Below are positions 1 to 11,220 of a DNA stretch of 64,000 bases, one piece after another. A program made the translations under genes and the position numbers. The DNA comes from Ceratothoa steindachneri (lineage: Eukaryota; Arthropoda; Malacostraca; Isopoda; Cymothoidae), in contig OZ018329.1 in assembly GCA_963969495.1 (NCBI GenBank), forward strand, positions 148,860,502-148,924,501, given 5' to 3'. A model generated the notes under the pieces. It saw only the letters and a list, made by a program, of their open reading frames with translations. It searched no databases and had not been told where the DNA came from. The stretch's first letter is position 1; every line of letters begins with the position of its first letter.

Positions 1-735
1 AACATTAAAGTTTAGTTAGAGGGGAGTTGAAATTTGGGTCAGCCCCGTTTGCTTGAATTTAGCCATGTAGATATATTTTATTGAGTAGAAAGCATAAATA
101 TTATTATATTGAGTATAAAGCATAAATATAGTTAGTGCAAGACATATATTTTCTAATATATATAAGATATATATTTTTCTAATATACCTAAGAACTAATT
201 AAACAATTAGTTCTCAAATATCAATAAAACAAATGTTAACCCTTCAGCACGTGTTCACTTCACTGGTTATCAAAAACAACTGAGGAGTAATAGAGGGTTA
301 CCAGATATTTAATAATATGCTAATACATTAGAACTACAATTGAGATAAAAATATAGACTAATTTAAGCTGAATTCTGCCCACAGGTATTTTTAAAAACTA
401 CTGGGATGAATTGTTCCATTGATAGCGCAAGGGTTTTAAAGAACACAATTACTAACATTGCGAATACATGTATACTTCAAAAATTAGAGGTGATAAGTAA
501 ATACTGGTTTCGTATCTTAAATCAGCACCCCAAATTAGGCTAGAACAACTATTTCTGTGCTTCTCTCATTTTCTCTGTAAACCACGGAATTATCGTTCTC
601 TAGTTTGGAACGCATTCCTTCTTCATATAGACATTAATTTCCTCATAGCCTTTATAATCCGCAGTTTTATCAAAGGAAACTCGGACATCTATCAGAGGCA
701 ATTTTCTAAAAGTATTCTATGCAATTTCTATCAAA
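1..735. other. AT-rich flank, nothing recognised
   Basis: AT-rich sequence left of the long inverted arm. No reading frame with a recognisable motif and no repeat found on either strand. The similarity that defines the arm fades out around 735-745, so the outer boundary of the element lies near the end of this stretch. Confidence 0.5.
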
Positions 736-3278
736 ATTAAGCGAGTATGTAGAAGTCAAAATACCACGTACATTAGTGTACGCAGATATACTCCAAAACA
801 AGCTGCGCGTCCCTCCCGTATTCCAAAATTCACCTTTCGCCTCGAATTCCCTTCGCCCCTTTTCGCGCCTTTGAGACAACCAAATTCGAGACGGCCGTTC
901 AGGAAAATGTCTGCCGCTAAAAGTCACCAGCTAGCCGACGAAGGTCCGAGTTTTCGCGCCGTCGTAAACTCCGACGTAGGGCGAAGGTGTGAAAGATTTA
1001 CTCTCTCTGGCAGCAGATGAAAAGGTCCTTCGCGCAGCGATACGGATTTTATGAGAATTCGGTGCTCTCTCTTGATTTCTGCTCGTTAGGCAAATAAAAG
1101 GGAAACTTCTCCCTGGAGTGAGGCAGAAGACCTTGGAACTACGTTGTGAGTAGAGCTCGTCCCGCAATAGAAACAGTTCACCCGTTGTAAGAAAGAAACT
1201 TTGGGGAATGTGTGGGTTGCCGTCATGGTACTTGTAGGTGCCAAACTTCTCGCAACCCTCCCCGCCCCCTATTCAGAGTCTGAGGTTACCCAGGCCCTCC
1301 CTCTGCGGATTACCATAGACGTAGCTAGGTAATCGGTTTTGGCTATCTACTCCAGGAGCCGAATAATCGGACAGTCACTTCGACGAAGAAGAATTACGAT
1401 TTGAGCCACAGTTTCACTCGCCTTCGTGATCCGGCATAGGATCAGTATATCAACGGTCTAGGATTACCCTCTCATTCGATAACCTCAGACGACCGGACTA
1501 AGTGCGATCATCGTCACCAGGAGAAGATCTTGGACCTACGTTGTGAGGAGAGATCATCCCACAATAGAAATAGTTTGCCTGTTGTAAGGAAGAAACTTCG
1601 GGGAATTTGTGTGCCCTCACGGTACTTGTAGGTCCTAAACTTCTCCCATCCCCCCCATTCAGAGTCTGAAGTTACACAGGCACTCCCTCTGCGGATTACC
1701 CTAGATGTAGCTAGGTAATCGGTTTTGGCTACCTACTCCAGGAGCCGAATAATCGGACAGTCACTTCGAATATCACCGGTCTAGGATTACCTTCTCATTC
1801 GGTAACCTCGGACGGCCAGACTAAGTGCGATCATCGTTACCAGAAGAAGATCTTGGACCTACGTTGTGAGAAGAGATCGTCCCACAATAGAAATAGTTCG
1901 CCTGTTGTAAGAAAGAAACTTCGGGGAATTTGTGTGCCGTCACGGTACTTGTAGGTGCCAAACTTCTCGCAGCCCCCCCCCCTCCCCCTATTCAGAATCT
2001 GAAGTTACACAGGCCCTTCCTCTGCGGATTACCCTAGATGTAGCTAGGTAATCGGTTTTGGCTACCTACTCCAGGAGCCGAATAATCGGACAGTCACTTC
2101 GACGAAGAAGAATTACGATTTGAGCCACAGTTTCACTCGCCTTCGTGATCCGGCATAGGATCAGTATATCACCGGTATAGGATTATCCTCTCATTCGATT
2201 ACCTCGGACGGCCGAACTAAGTGCGATCATCGTCACCAGAAGAAGATCTTGGACCTACATTGTAAGGAGAGATCGTCCTACAATAGAAACAGTTCGCCCG
2301 TTGTAAGAAAGAAACTTTGGGCAATTTGTGTGTTGCCGTCACGGTTTTTGTAGGTGCCAAACTTCTCACCCCCCCTTCCCTATTCAGAGTCTGAGGTTAC
2401 ACAGACCCTCCCTCTGCGGATTACCTTAGACGTAGCTAGGTAATCGGTTTTGGCTACCTACTCCAGGAGCTGAATAATCGGACAGTCACTTCGAGGAAGA
2501 AGAACTCCGATTTGAGCCACAGTTTGGCTCGCCTTCGTGATCCGGCATAGGATCAGTATATCACCGATCTAGGATTACCTTTTCATTCGGTTACTTTGAA
2601 CGGCCGGACTAAGTGCGATCATCGTCACCAGAAGAAGATCTTCACCGTCATTTTCAAAAATACTTACGAACTCAAAGGTATCGTTAAACTGAATTATCCC
2701 CTCCCCTAACTTCACCAGTTTATTTGTGAACTAGAATTCCCATCCTAAGCTCAAACCTTGAGTATTAGAAGTGATTAATTTAGTGCTTAATTCAATAATA
2801 TTATTCCATTCATCCTGCCGGGTGCCATTAAGACGCAAGCATCCTAGTGAGTAATTTTCAAGTATAATCCCCACGACATGTTGTAGACTTACTTATTCAG
2901 TGCAAGATTAATTCTATTTATACCTATATACGCTGTTTCTTATTTCTAATTCATGTACATTAAAGATTATTTTTGGATCTGTGTGTTTAACTATTTTGGC
3001 CGATCCTTTGGCAATTATTAAGCAATCCACTCGGCTTAAATCTCAATAATACATCGGTCCACCCATGACTGGCTTTTACTGAGTGGATGGAGACACACTC
3101 AGGGGATCATTATCTTAATTTTGATCAAAAGGGAAGCACCAGGGTTATTCTTATTCACCGGAAGTAGCTACGGTAGATGTATTGGATACACTTCACCTTC
3201 GCTTCACCTCGGAGCGGTAATAAAATATATGTCCAGGAAGTGGGACCGAGATTACCCACTCCCTAAACCTCGACAGAG
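736..3278 (+). repeat. Left long inverted arm
   Basis: Reverse complement of 15589-17008 apart from an internal array (1125-2632) that is four units here and one on the right. The arm is CpG-richer than its AT-rich surroundings. Open frames inside it (706-927, 931-1167 minus; 3121-3318 plus) have no known motif; the last is partly open in the right arm too, which simply reflects the shared sequence. Confidence 0.85.
1125..2632 (+). repeat. Four-unit tandem array inside the left arm (~390-bp units)
   Basis: Units start at 1125, 1522, 1845 and 2241, each at an AGAAGATCTTGGACC-like sequence, with lengths of about 397, 323, 396 and 392 bp. The second unit is short because it lacks about 64 bp (the part holding TTTGAGCCACAG and CTTCGTGATCCGGCA). 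Each unit contains GGAGCCGAATAATCGGACAG and a TAGCTAGGTAATCGG block. The right arm holds one copy, at about 16221-16625, so the array grew (or shrank) after the arms formed. Confidence 0.88.
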
Positions 3279-4920
3279 TACTTTTAAGGAATTGGAGATT
3301 TTTGTATATTTTCTCTAGTTTTAGACTAAACCGTAATTTAGAATTAGTTTATTCCAATAAACAGTAGTAGAAATTCAATGGAATTATTGTATCAATTTAA
3401 TTGTCTTAAAATGTGGGTATCCTCCTCCTGATGTTACTCTCTGTTAATTCGTAGCCCTTCGTAGGCGTCTTTTCCGATTGTGGTCCCCGTGTGTATCTCG
3501 TTTGATTTATTTAAAATGAAATTCTAAAGAAAGATCTTTAGATGGATTATCCTTACTTCGTATTGCCACCATGGACAAATATCCAGAGACACCATTGATG
3601 CCATGGTCAGTGGGAATATCCAGTGCCAGTGTTTTAAGAGAAATGAATATAAAATATGACCGTTTTAAATTCATATCACCTTTTAATTCATCCTTATTTG
3701 AGCAAGGTATTGAATATAGAAGGAATATATAATTTCTATTTCACTATGCACATTTAATAATTCACCCAATTTGGGTTTTAATGCAAGCCCGAACTTTTCC
3801 TAGAATTCCAGTTCTGCCTGGAACTATATTTTCTTAAGGTTAGGACTAAAGGTCATTCCATAGCCAATTGCCCCCATTTAAAGAAATTCAAGGCGTCTCT
3901 CCAGCCACCTCACGTCCCATTAATGATGCTCATGAAATAGGCAAAACAAAAATTTGTGCCGTAAGCAACGGCCCAAAAGGTTTCTCATTAATGTTGCAGA
4001 GGGTATCCGATCGTGTGGGGCCTAATTTTGTACGAGTATTGCACACGTGACCTCGTAATTGCAAGTTAAAGCAACCATCTAGGAATCCCTGAGGAGGATG
4101 GCTTTATTACACGGCTTATTGCTGCTGTAGACGACAATTGGACGCACTTTCCGCGAGGAAGACTAAATATTTTGGCGAGTCGCTTCTTTGTCTTTCCCTT
4201 TAGGGTAATGCGAATGTCCGATTTGGGCCTTTCTGACGAAGCCCCTGTTTAAGAGCCTTTGTAAAAGAGGAAGACAAATCTCATTGGTGTACTTTATTTT
4301 TTGCTGAAGGATGACTTCTGCGACCACCGTAGAATGTTCTTCCCTTAAGAAACTACCGCAACGTGAAGAGGAACTTGTCCTCCCTATTTTTAATAATTAA
4401 GTACTCTTAAGAGTCCTTATCTGTGTTCAGTCTTATTTTGAGGAAATTACGAGGCCTAAAGTAACAGAGGCTAAGACTGATTGTGGAATGTTAATTTAAG
4501 TTTAAATAGTTAACTTTAATTTCATTTGCCCGAAAACTTAATTCTGTTGTTTAATCTTGAACTCATTCATTATACACTTAATTTATTATTTTCATATTTT
4601 AATCATAGGCTAATAAGTTATTATTAAACCATATTATCCTCTTACCTTTTATTAGTATCAACAATTAGTTGAATAATTAGTTTTACTTGGGTTCTAAAGA
4701 TAAATTAAGTTTTTAAGTCATAATACATATATGAAAATCCTAAGACAAAATTACAGAATAATACAGAAACCAAGCATTTTTTTATGGCAGATAATAGAAA
4801 TATCATTATATATATAGTCATGGGCAAAAGTTCTGATACTAATATACTTTTTAATTTAAGAGATTTAATAGAACTAATCAAACGTGGCATTTTGTTTTAA
4901 TGTTTTTTTTTATAATAATT
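3279..4920. other. Unassigned AT-rich interior
   Basis: Interior of the long-arm element next to its left arm. Short open frames only (for example 3868-4050), none with a motif I recognise. No repeat found. Confidence 0.4.
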
Positions 4921-5048
4921 TGAAGGTGAAATATACCAAAATTGTGAACCCTAACTCATTTGGGCTCAAATCGATCAGAGTCCTTAGGAAGGAGTTCAAG
5001 GTTTCAGAATACACCATCAGAAGGGTTGTTCATGAAGATATCCGTTAA
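4921..5048 (+). pseudogene. Mariner-type transposase relic, first part
   Basis: Plus-strand frame reading VSEYTIRRVVHED, the second helix-turn-helix region of a mariner/Tc1-type transposase. The frame breaks at 5046-5048, where a Harbinger element is inserted, and resumes at 6361 with SYVMRRSQF, the part that follows in this family. The N-terminal domain is missing or unrecognisable upstream. The type is one I associate with arthropod, especially copepod, genomes. It is not functional. Confidence 0.75.
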
Positions 5049-5214
5049 GGGCGGGAGTACACGAGCGACTTTGTGTCCGCCACGTTGTGGCGCCACAGCG
5101 TGGCGTGTTTAAGACACTGTGTCTTGAATGAGCCACAACACAGAGTAGCCCGTGTATATATAGGCACAACACCATTGCGGTACGCACCATGCCCTTCGAT
5201 GCCGCAGTTCCAGC

Positions 5215-5406
5215 TTGGACTCTGAGGACAAAGTAGTTGCATTACTTCTGCTTCTGCGGCACCGCCGTCGTCGTCGTGAAAGACAGAAAGCACAATGGAT
5301 GCACCCAATAACTTCATCGAGGCTGACTCATGGACAATTTTACACCTTAATCGGTGATTTGAGAGCAGACAGTGCAAAATTCTTTAACTACTTCAGGATC
5401 TCTTAA
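5215..5406 (+). pseudogene. HARBI1-like nuclease, N-terminal fragment
   Basis: 63 codons. The Arg-rich stretch RHRRRRRERQ is followed by WMHPI, then LTHGQFYTL, then FFNYFRIS. This is the conserved N-terminal pattern of Harbinger nucleases (an HPI motif, then a FxxYFRMS motif) before the DDE nuclease fold. The frame opens at TTG, probably a decayed ATG, and stops right after FRIS at 5404-5406. A few codons of further similarity may follow (SFNEL-like), then the catalytic domain is deleted. No activity is expected. Confidence 0.8.
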
Positions 5407-5531
5407 AAAAGTTTTAATGAGCTTAATACAGGAACATACCTGATTTGGTTTTTCCTGCAGAATCCATCTCTCTGAAGCCGGACACGAAGATGTTATGGGG
5501 AGGGAAATCCTTCTTATCCCCAATTATTTAT

Positions 5532-6035
5532 TTATCTATAGTATTCTTGCTTTTCACTTGGTTTCCTCGATCCATTTTCTTCTTCTTGGCTGAAATTCCT
5601 TATTTCTTTAAGTTGGCCTTTCAAACATTTGTCTTCACTTTTTCTTGACTTCCTTAATCTTCGTTTTCTTTCTTGATGCATCTTCATATTATTCCATTTA
5701 TGTTGAGGTGATGATTTCGTTGTGCTTCTTGTTGAGTTGGTCCTTAAAGCTTTTTTATTCCGTTTTCTTTCTTGCGAGATCTTCATAAAAGTTTTTGGAC
5801 TGTTGAGTTTCGAACGCGGTACCTCTCGATTTAAATGCCAATACTCTAGCCTCACGACTGGCTTTAGTCCGTTTTTGGTTGGTAAATTTATCGGCCATTT
5901 ATATTATCGAGTTGCAAGGAATTTCTCTGATACATTTTCGCACCCCTACAATGTTACACATCTCATCCCATGCCTTGGCTTTTGCAATTTATTTGCTGTA
6001 GTCATTGCAGCGTACTTCCCATATCACTGGTCGGT
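5532..6035 (-). pseudogene. MADF-type DNA-binding protein relic of the Harbinger element
   Basis: Read on minus, 6035 downward gives EDRPVIWEV, then NDY, then AKAWDEMCNIVG. That is the start of a MADF/Myb-like domain: RPxLW, a DY pair, and the KxxAWxEI helix. An in-frame TAA interrupts it after NDYSK, and a second one follows the domain start. Further on (5855-5532) the strand encodes a Lys/Arg-rich tail without a motif. Harbinger elements usually carry such a partner protein, needed with the nuclease for transposition, transcribed towards the nuclease gene as here. Confidence 0.7.
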
Positions 6036-6357
6036 CTTCACTTTAAATAATAAATCTATCTAGATCGAGTGTAGCCATAGTATAGTAGTCACATTGTAAA
6101 CTACTCAACGTTAGGTATGTAACTGCCAGGCAGCACGTGGCCGTCGCTCAGCCACAGTCGTTCGTGTGTGCGCGTCCTCGACACAGAGCCGCGCCACTCT
6201 GTGGTGGGAATCAGCGACAAATCGCCACAGTCGCTTGCCACAGACACTCGTGTGCGCGGCGTGGCTTCAAAACAATGGAAACCTATGGGAATCCACATTC
6301 CCGCCACACAGCGACGCGACGACGTGGCGCCATAGCGTCGCTCGTGTACTCCCGCCC

Positions 6358-6905
6358 TAAAAGTCGTATGTGATGCGGAGAAGTCAGTTCATATCAGGCA
6401 AAACAAAAGAGAATCGTTTAATCCGGCCAAAGTTTGTTCTCCATTTTGAAACATCAAGAACCTGGAATGTTTTTGTTTTGAACTGATGAAAAAAAAATCA
6501 ACCAGGACCAAAAGATAAACCCAAGGAATGATAGATTGTTATGCAAAGTGCCTGGCGAGGCTGCAACTGTAATGAAATGAGGTTAATGTCTTGCCCTCCC
6601 CCCTCACTTTATTTAACAGGGCAGGGTTAAAGTGTCAATGCTGCTGCCTCCACAGAGGTTTTGGAGAAGGTTGTGAGGCCCTAGATAGACATAGTAGGCA
6701 TCTGTAGAGAAATCATTATCTAACAAGAAGCAGCACCATCTCATAAAGCTAGAACAACCCAAGCTTAGATGCATGTCAATTTTCACGACCGTGTTCTCCT
6801 AGACACATGGCCTCCTAGCTCACCCAACCTCACAGTGGGCCAGATAACTGAGAGAATGACGAGCGTGGGACTCATACCCATTTTGTTCAATACAATATAG
6901 TGAAT
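6358..6905 (+). pseudogene. Mariner-type transposase relic, second part
   Basis: Continues the relic broken at 5048. In changing frames it reads SYVMRRSQFISGKTKENR, then NQDQKINPRNDRLLC (the region after the first catalytic Asp in this family), a degraded LPPHF segment, and near the end THGLLAHPTS, which corresponds to the WPPxSPxLNP block. Several stops and frameshifts are present, including at the DDE positions, so the gene is dead. Together the two parts span about 680 bp of transposase. Confidence 0.7.
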
Positions 6906-6989
6906 ACACAAAAAATAAAGACAACCAACATATTTATTTAACAATACACAAAATAAAAAATACACAAAAAAGACAACAAACATATTTAT

Positions 6990-7274
6990 TTACCAAAAAC
7001 TTATCACAGAAGACGTCGTTAGCAATAGGATAGTATTATCACACCCAGTGCGCACATATCCGAGTCTCACAAACTAAGCAGCAAAAAAGGTTAGCGAGAT
7101 TTGTGAAATCGGCGTTTAGCTTTTAAGATCTCATCAATATTTGCTTTGTAATTGCTTTATCCAATCAAGACAATTGCAGTCAAATGTTCATTTGTTGCGC
7201 AGTGCAACGGTGGGGCGAATGAACTTACCTCGCGGGCCAGATATGGCCCGAGGGCCGTAGTTTAGAGACCTCTG
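6990..7274. mobile_element. hAT-like terminus
   Basis: The stretch CGCGGGCCAGATATGGCCC followed by GAGGGCCGTAGTTTAGAGAC and CTCTG resembles the well-known hAT end CAGGGGTGCCCAAACTACGG plus GGCCC tracts, read in reverse. The end would be at 7274 with a possible 8-bp target CACTAGAC after it. The other end and a transposase were not found, so this may be a solo end or a decayed non-autonomous copy. The inner limit is a guess. Confidence 0.45.
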
Positions 7275-9040
7275 CACTAGACAAATACGTATGGAGCGTC
7301 AGTGAGAGAGAGGTCAATCAACATCCCAAAACACCATTCAAACCCTTAAATAATACAGCTGCATGAGTTTATCTTTAACCTATATATTAATATCTATCGT
7401 CCTGCATCCGTTTACCATACTCAAGAAGCGGTAGTTGTGGTAGTCCAATTGTCAACAAGCAGCTGAGTTACATAATCCATTCATCTTGCCGCTCAGTGGT
7501 ATTCCTTTGGTTTCTACAACTTGTATATGAGCCACCATATTTCCTAATTCCAAGACATATTTCACTAATAGATGGTTCCCCATCCATTATCTGCACTATT
7601 TTAGCTTTTTAAGCAACTCATGGCATTGCAGTGCAGATTTCCCCAAGAATTATATAATTTTAAACCCTGAAAAGAGGATTGTATTTTACATGTTAATAGA
7701 TGTTAGGTAGGACTTAATTCCCATGTTTGGATACCTGGGCTTAGATAAGGCATTTTCTGCAGTTAAAGTTACAATGACTTCAATTTAATACTTTAACTAT
7801 TAATACTTTAATACTTTAACTATTCTATCGTGAGTATATTAAATAGGGGGAATCTGTTATATTATATACTAGGTTATCCAGCGTCAACCGGGTGGAAATT
7901 GAGGTTTTAAATGTATTGATCTGATTCGTTTGTTACGATGATGATCTCGTTCTTAACCTAGGATGGGCAGATTGTCTTGGCAGGGAATGAGTTAAAAAGC
8001 AATGTTTGTATTTATGGCAGTGTATAAGTTCTGTATTAAAGTTTGAAGACAGAATTCAAACTTTGATCTGACATATTAAAGCAGGAAGTAAACGCTGCGT
8101 AGTTTCAAACTAGTACTCGACGGAAATTTGAAATTGATTCTAAATTTCATCATTGAATACTGCAATAAATATAAAATAAATAGTCCATTGCATGCCTTGT
8201 AAAAGATACTTGTCAGTTCGAAGTTATTTTAAAATTTGTATGGTCAACCGTTCGGTTTCCTATAGAAAACAAACAACTTTCTGCTTTTGCATATATAGAT
8301 AGTTGGTTATGATGCCAACCACATAACTACTGCACGACCTTAAAAGGAAGAAAAGCTCAAGAATAAAATTCTCTAGTGTTCAAAATTGGAGTCAGCTATG
8401 AAAGTATCGACACGTGACTTTCATTAGGTTGCATGCGAATTGTGGGCAGTTTTATAGCTCATACATGTTGCATCGGTGTTAAAAATCATTAAAGAGTAGC
8501 GTGTTAATATATTAAAATAACCGGAAACTTTATTTACCTCCTGAATATAACTAATTTTCCGCATATAGATAATGTAAACTTTGTTCCATGCACATTTTAA
8601 TTCATGATACCTAAGGCTAAATCAGCGAACAAATTCAACTTTTAAACTATAAAATTGCTAAGACTACTCATCCGTTAGTGATGTGGGCTATTCAACCAAA
8701 ATAAATGATATGTAAGGTATGCAGTACTTCTCACTGTTGATGATGTCCAAGCTTTCCTCAACTCTGATATTCATAGCTGCCTACTCTTTTATCTCTCTTG
8801 CTTCCGGCACTTTCCAACCTCAGGTTGTCCCACAGATGCAATCAATTTTAGTAAAGCAGCTTGCGCTCCTAAAGTACGGAACTAACCCATACTATCGAAC
8901 AATTCTTCCACAACATAACTACAAGAAGAACTAAGTCAGATTTATGCTACCTTGTTGCCTCAAACAGGTTCGTCACCTCGCCTTCAGGGCCGAAGTCTTT
9001 AATATTTTCTCCTCTTTTCCCCACCCCACTACATCTAGCG
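7275..9040. other. Unassigned AT-rich interior
   Basis: No gene recognised. A 27-bp hairpin lies at about 8038-8064 (AAAGTTTGAA opposite TTCAAACTTT). An open frame at 8719-8934 begins with a hydrophobic, signal-like stretch, but it is short, in AT-rich DNA, and without other support. Confidence 0.4.
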
Positions 9041-9041
9041 A

Positions 9042-9113
9042 TGGATTCGTGCCTTAATGGATAAGGCCGCACCGTTGTGATTGCCTGCTCCACGAGAAAG
9101 TGATTCGTTCCTG
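9042..9113 (+). repeat. tRNA-Arg-like SINE head, weak
   Basis: GCCTTAATGGATAAGGC looks like the D-arm/A-box of a tRNA-Arg-derived SINE, and about 40 bp later GTGATTCGTTCC is a degraded B-box. No clover-leaf closes and no body or tail is clear. It could be chance. Confidence 0.3.
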
Positions 9114-9494
9114 TTTGTAATGGATATAAATTGCTGAGAGACAAATTTTCCACTTCTCATCGATCTCAAATGCTTCATCTGGTAGCCGCCCGCCCTTATT
9201 GCATCCAAAAGATATGATATAAATAACTCTTCTCCCTAGAATAGCTATGACATGCCATATATTCATGCTAACCCTTTACATCTCCTTCAACACTATCCAC
9301 ATATTAGAGCCTCATATTCTCCTGGAATAGTATAGCTTGAACTGGGTGCAAGATAGTTTCCCATCAATCCTGGATTTAAGTATTCATGTTAACGGACTAT
9401 GAACCCTCGGATGATTCGTCCTACCATCTCATACTCATAATTTGCTGTCTATGTAAGATGATGGTAATATGGGACCCCGTGCCTCTCCCTTCTT

Positions 9495-11220
9495 GTCAAA
9501 TCCCATTCCTTGTTTTCTAACTGTCCGTCTGGTTTCCTCCAATTCCACAATGTTCTCTAGCCTCCCTTATCCATTTTATCCACCAGGTCACGTAATCATT
9601 CCTCGCTCGTAGGCTCACGTTAGCTGTACTTCTCGATATCAATGAAGTTTACTTTACTACCTATCTCTCATCTTTAGTTTCTACTCATTTCAACTGCATA
9701 GGATTCTACCTACATTTATTCACAAGTTCCAGCATGACTTTCTCTTCCAAGTGCAGTTAGCTTTATCCTACTCCAACTTCTTTTCTCAGGAGGAAGGCGT
9801 TACTTATCTTTCAGTCCAGGACATCCCCCTCTTTTCTTTAACGATATACGTGATCATTTCTTCCTCGCCCTTTTCAATCAAGAGCACTCACTACACCGAT
9901 AACATAAAGAACTACTACTGCAGTAGACCTCTTCCTGTAGTTAACAAGCAGTTTACAAAGTTATCAGCACTGTACTGGTTCAGTGTAATAATCCATGCGT
10001 CCTCTTTCGACCCACCAATACTGATATCGAAGTTCCATCCCTGTGTTTGTCCGGGGATCTTATACCGGCGAAGCAATCATAGATTCCTAAACCCCTACTC
10101 TAATGAGAGGCCTTTATGTAAGGCTCATAAGTCTTCAACTTTATTACTAAACGTCGTCCACCCTTAACCTCTTAAGCCATCTGTCCCGTACTTCATGTTG
10201 TGCTAACCACTATGCGGTTATCTGCCTCTAGACTTAATTGTTAGAGTCGAGCGGACTTTGGTTGTACGGTGTAAAACTTTACATCCCCCGTGACTTTGAC
10301 TTTATGGGCTTTCTGATAGTATCCAGTAGCCAGCCTACGCACTGAGGGTAATGTCCATTTCCTCTCAGGGATGGTACTATTCGCAGTGTTCTCGCTGCTG
10401 TCCATTGCCACTACATTAAAAATCAATGGCCCTTCTCAAGGGCAACATAACCACTTATCTCCTAGCTCTCATTCCTTCTGGTTTAGTTAATTAGCTCTCC
10501 TTCATATGTGCAAATTTGTGCTGGCTGAATCATGAGGGAATCTTTGACCACCCCTTGTAGGTGGCAAGGTGTTGAAGCCAGCTAGTGTTCTCCAATCCAA
10601 GTTCTTTAGCTCTCATTCCACTTATTCTCCAACCATGGATATTTTTCAAATGACTTCCGTTCCCTTCCATCTTCGTCTGCCTCTGTCATGTTGGATTTGA
10701 AGGGTAAGTGCCCCTCTTACCTTTGCCTTCCACGTATGTTATTAATACTCAGAATTGTTTTTGACCCCCTCAGTAGTGGTTGCCTACTTAATTACATCAG
10801 ATTTGTTTTATTCACCGATTTTCAAAGTGCAATTTCTCATTACTCTCAGCCTCATAATTTCATCTGAGTGATCCGACTGCTTTTCTACTTAGTTTTGGTC
10901 TCGTCCAGTACTCTTGTTACCATCTGTTAGGGGGAGATGTAAGTTAGTGTGTGTGTGAGCATCAAGCGGCTGACCAAGCTGATGGTAAACCTTCGCCCCA
11001 ACACTTCCATTTCCGAGCTTTTTCCAAATGTAAAGAAAATAATTAATGCTCAATGGCTTGCAATCTGGCAAACCTTGCATCTCACCAAACTTTACTGCAT
11101 TAAATCCTTCATTGTATACTAAGCTTCTTCCTACCACCCCCACTTGCCATAAAGAGGTGATGCAGGAGCAATTTCGCCTAGTTAATAGCAGTTTAAAGCA
11201 TTCTCGCACACCGATAACTT
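9495..11220 (-). pseudogene. Unassigned coding-like relics, minus strand
   Basis: The minus strand is purine-rich here and holds stretches with protein-like composition: 10076-9913 (includes IPGQTQGWNFDISIGG and later NQYSADNFVN), 9612-9518 (NDYVTWWIKWIREAREHCG) and an open frame 11209-10889 of 106 codons. Stops and frameshifts separate them. I do not recognise a family: no DDE, HUH, reverse transcriptase, integrase, polymerase or capsid motif was seen. Because they lie inside the long-arm element and run divergently from the relics at 13.6-14.65 kb, they may be its own former genes. This is inference. Confidence 0.4.

Larger units (their letters stand above)
5049..6357 (+). mobile_element. 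PIF/Harbinger element, internally deleted (1,309 bp)
   Basis: The ends are inverted repeats: GGGCGGGAGTACACGAGCG at the left and its reverse complement at the right, with further inner similarity around GGCGCCA. The element is flanked by the 3-bp duplication TAA (5046-5048 and 6358-6360), the size used by PIF/Harbinger elements. It carries pieces of both genes of the superfamily: the N-terminus of the nuclease on plus (5215-5403) and a MADF-type protein on minus (5532-6035). The DDE catalytic part of the nuclease is gone, so the copy is non-autonomous. It sits within a mariner relic, and deleting it rejoins that relic's frame. Confidence 0.88.

Noticed and set aside
5045..5377. 110-codon frame on minus
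   Set aside because: Antisense of the Harbinger nuclease fragment and its inverted end.
8719..8934. 71-codon frame with a signal-peptide-like start
   Set aside because: Short, no conserved pattern, no splice or promoter context; could be a small secreted peptide, but the sequence alone does not support it.
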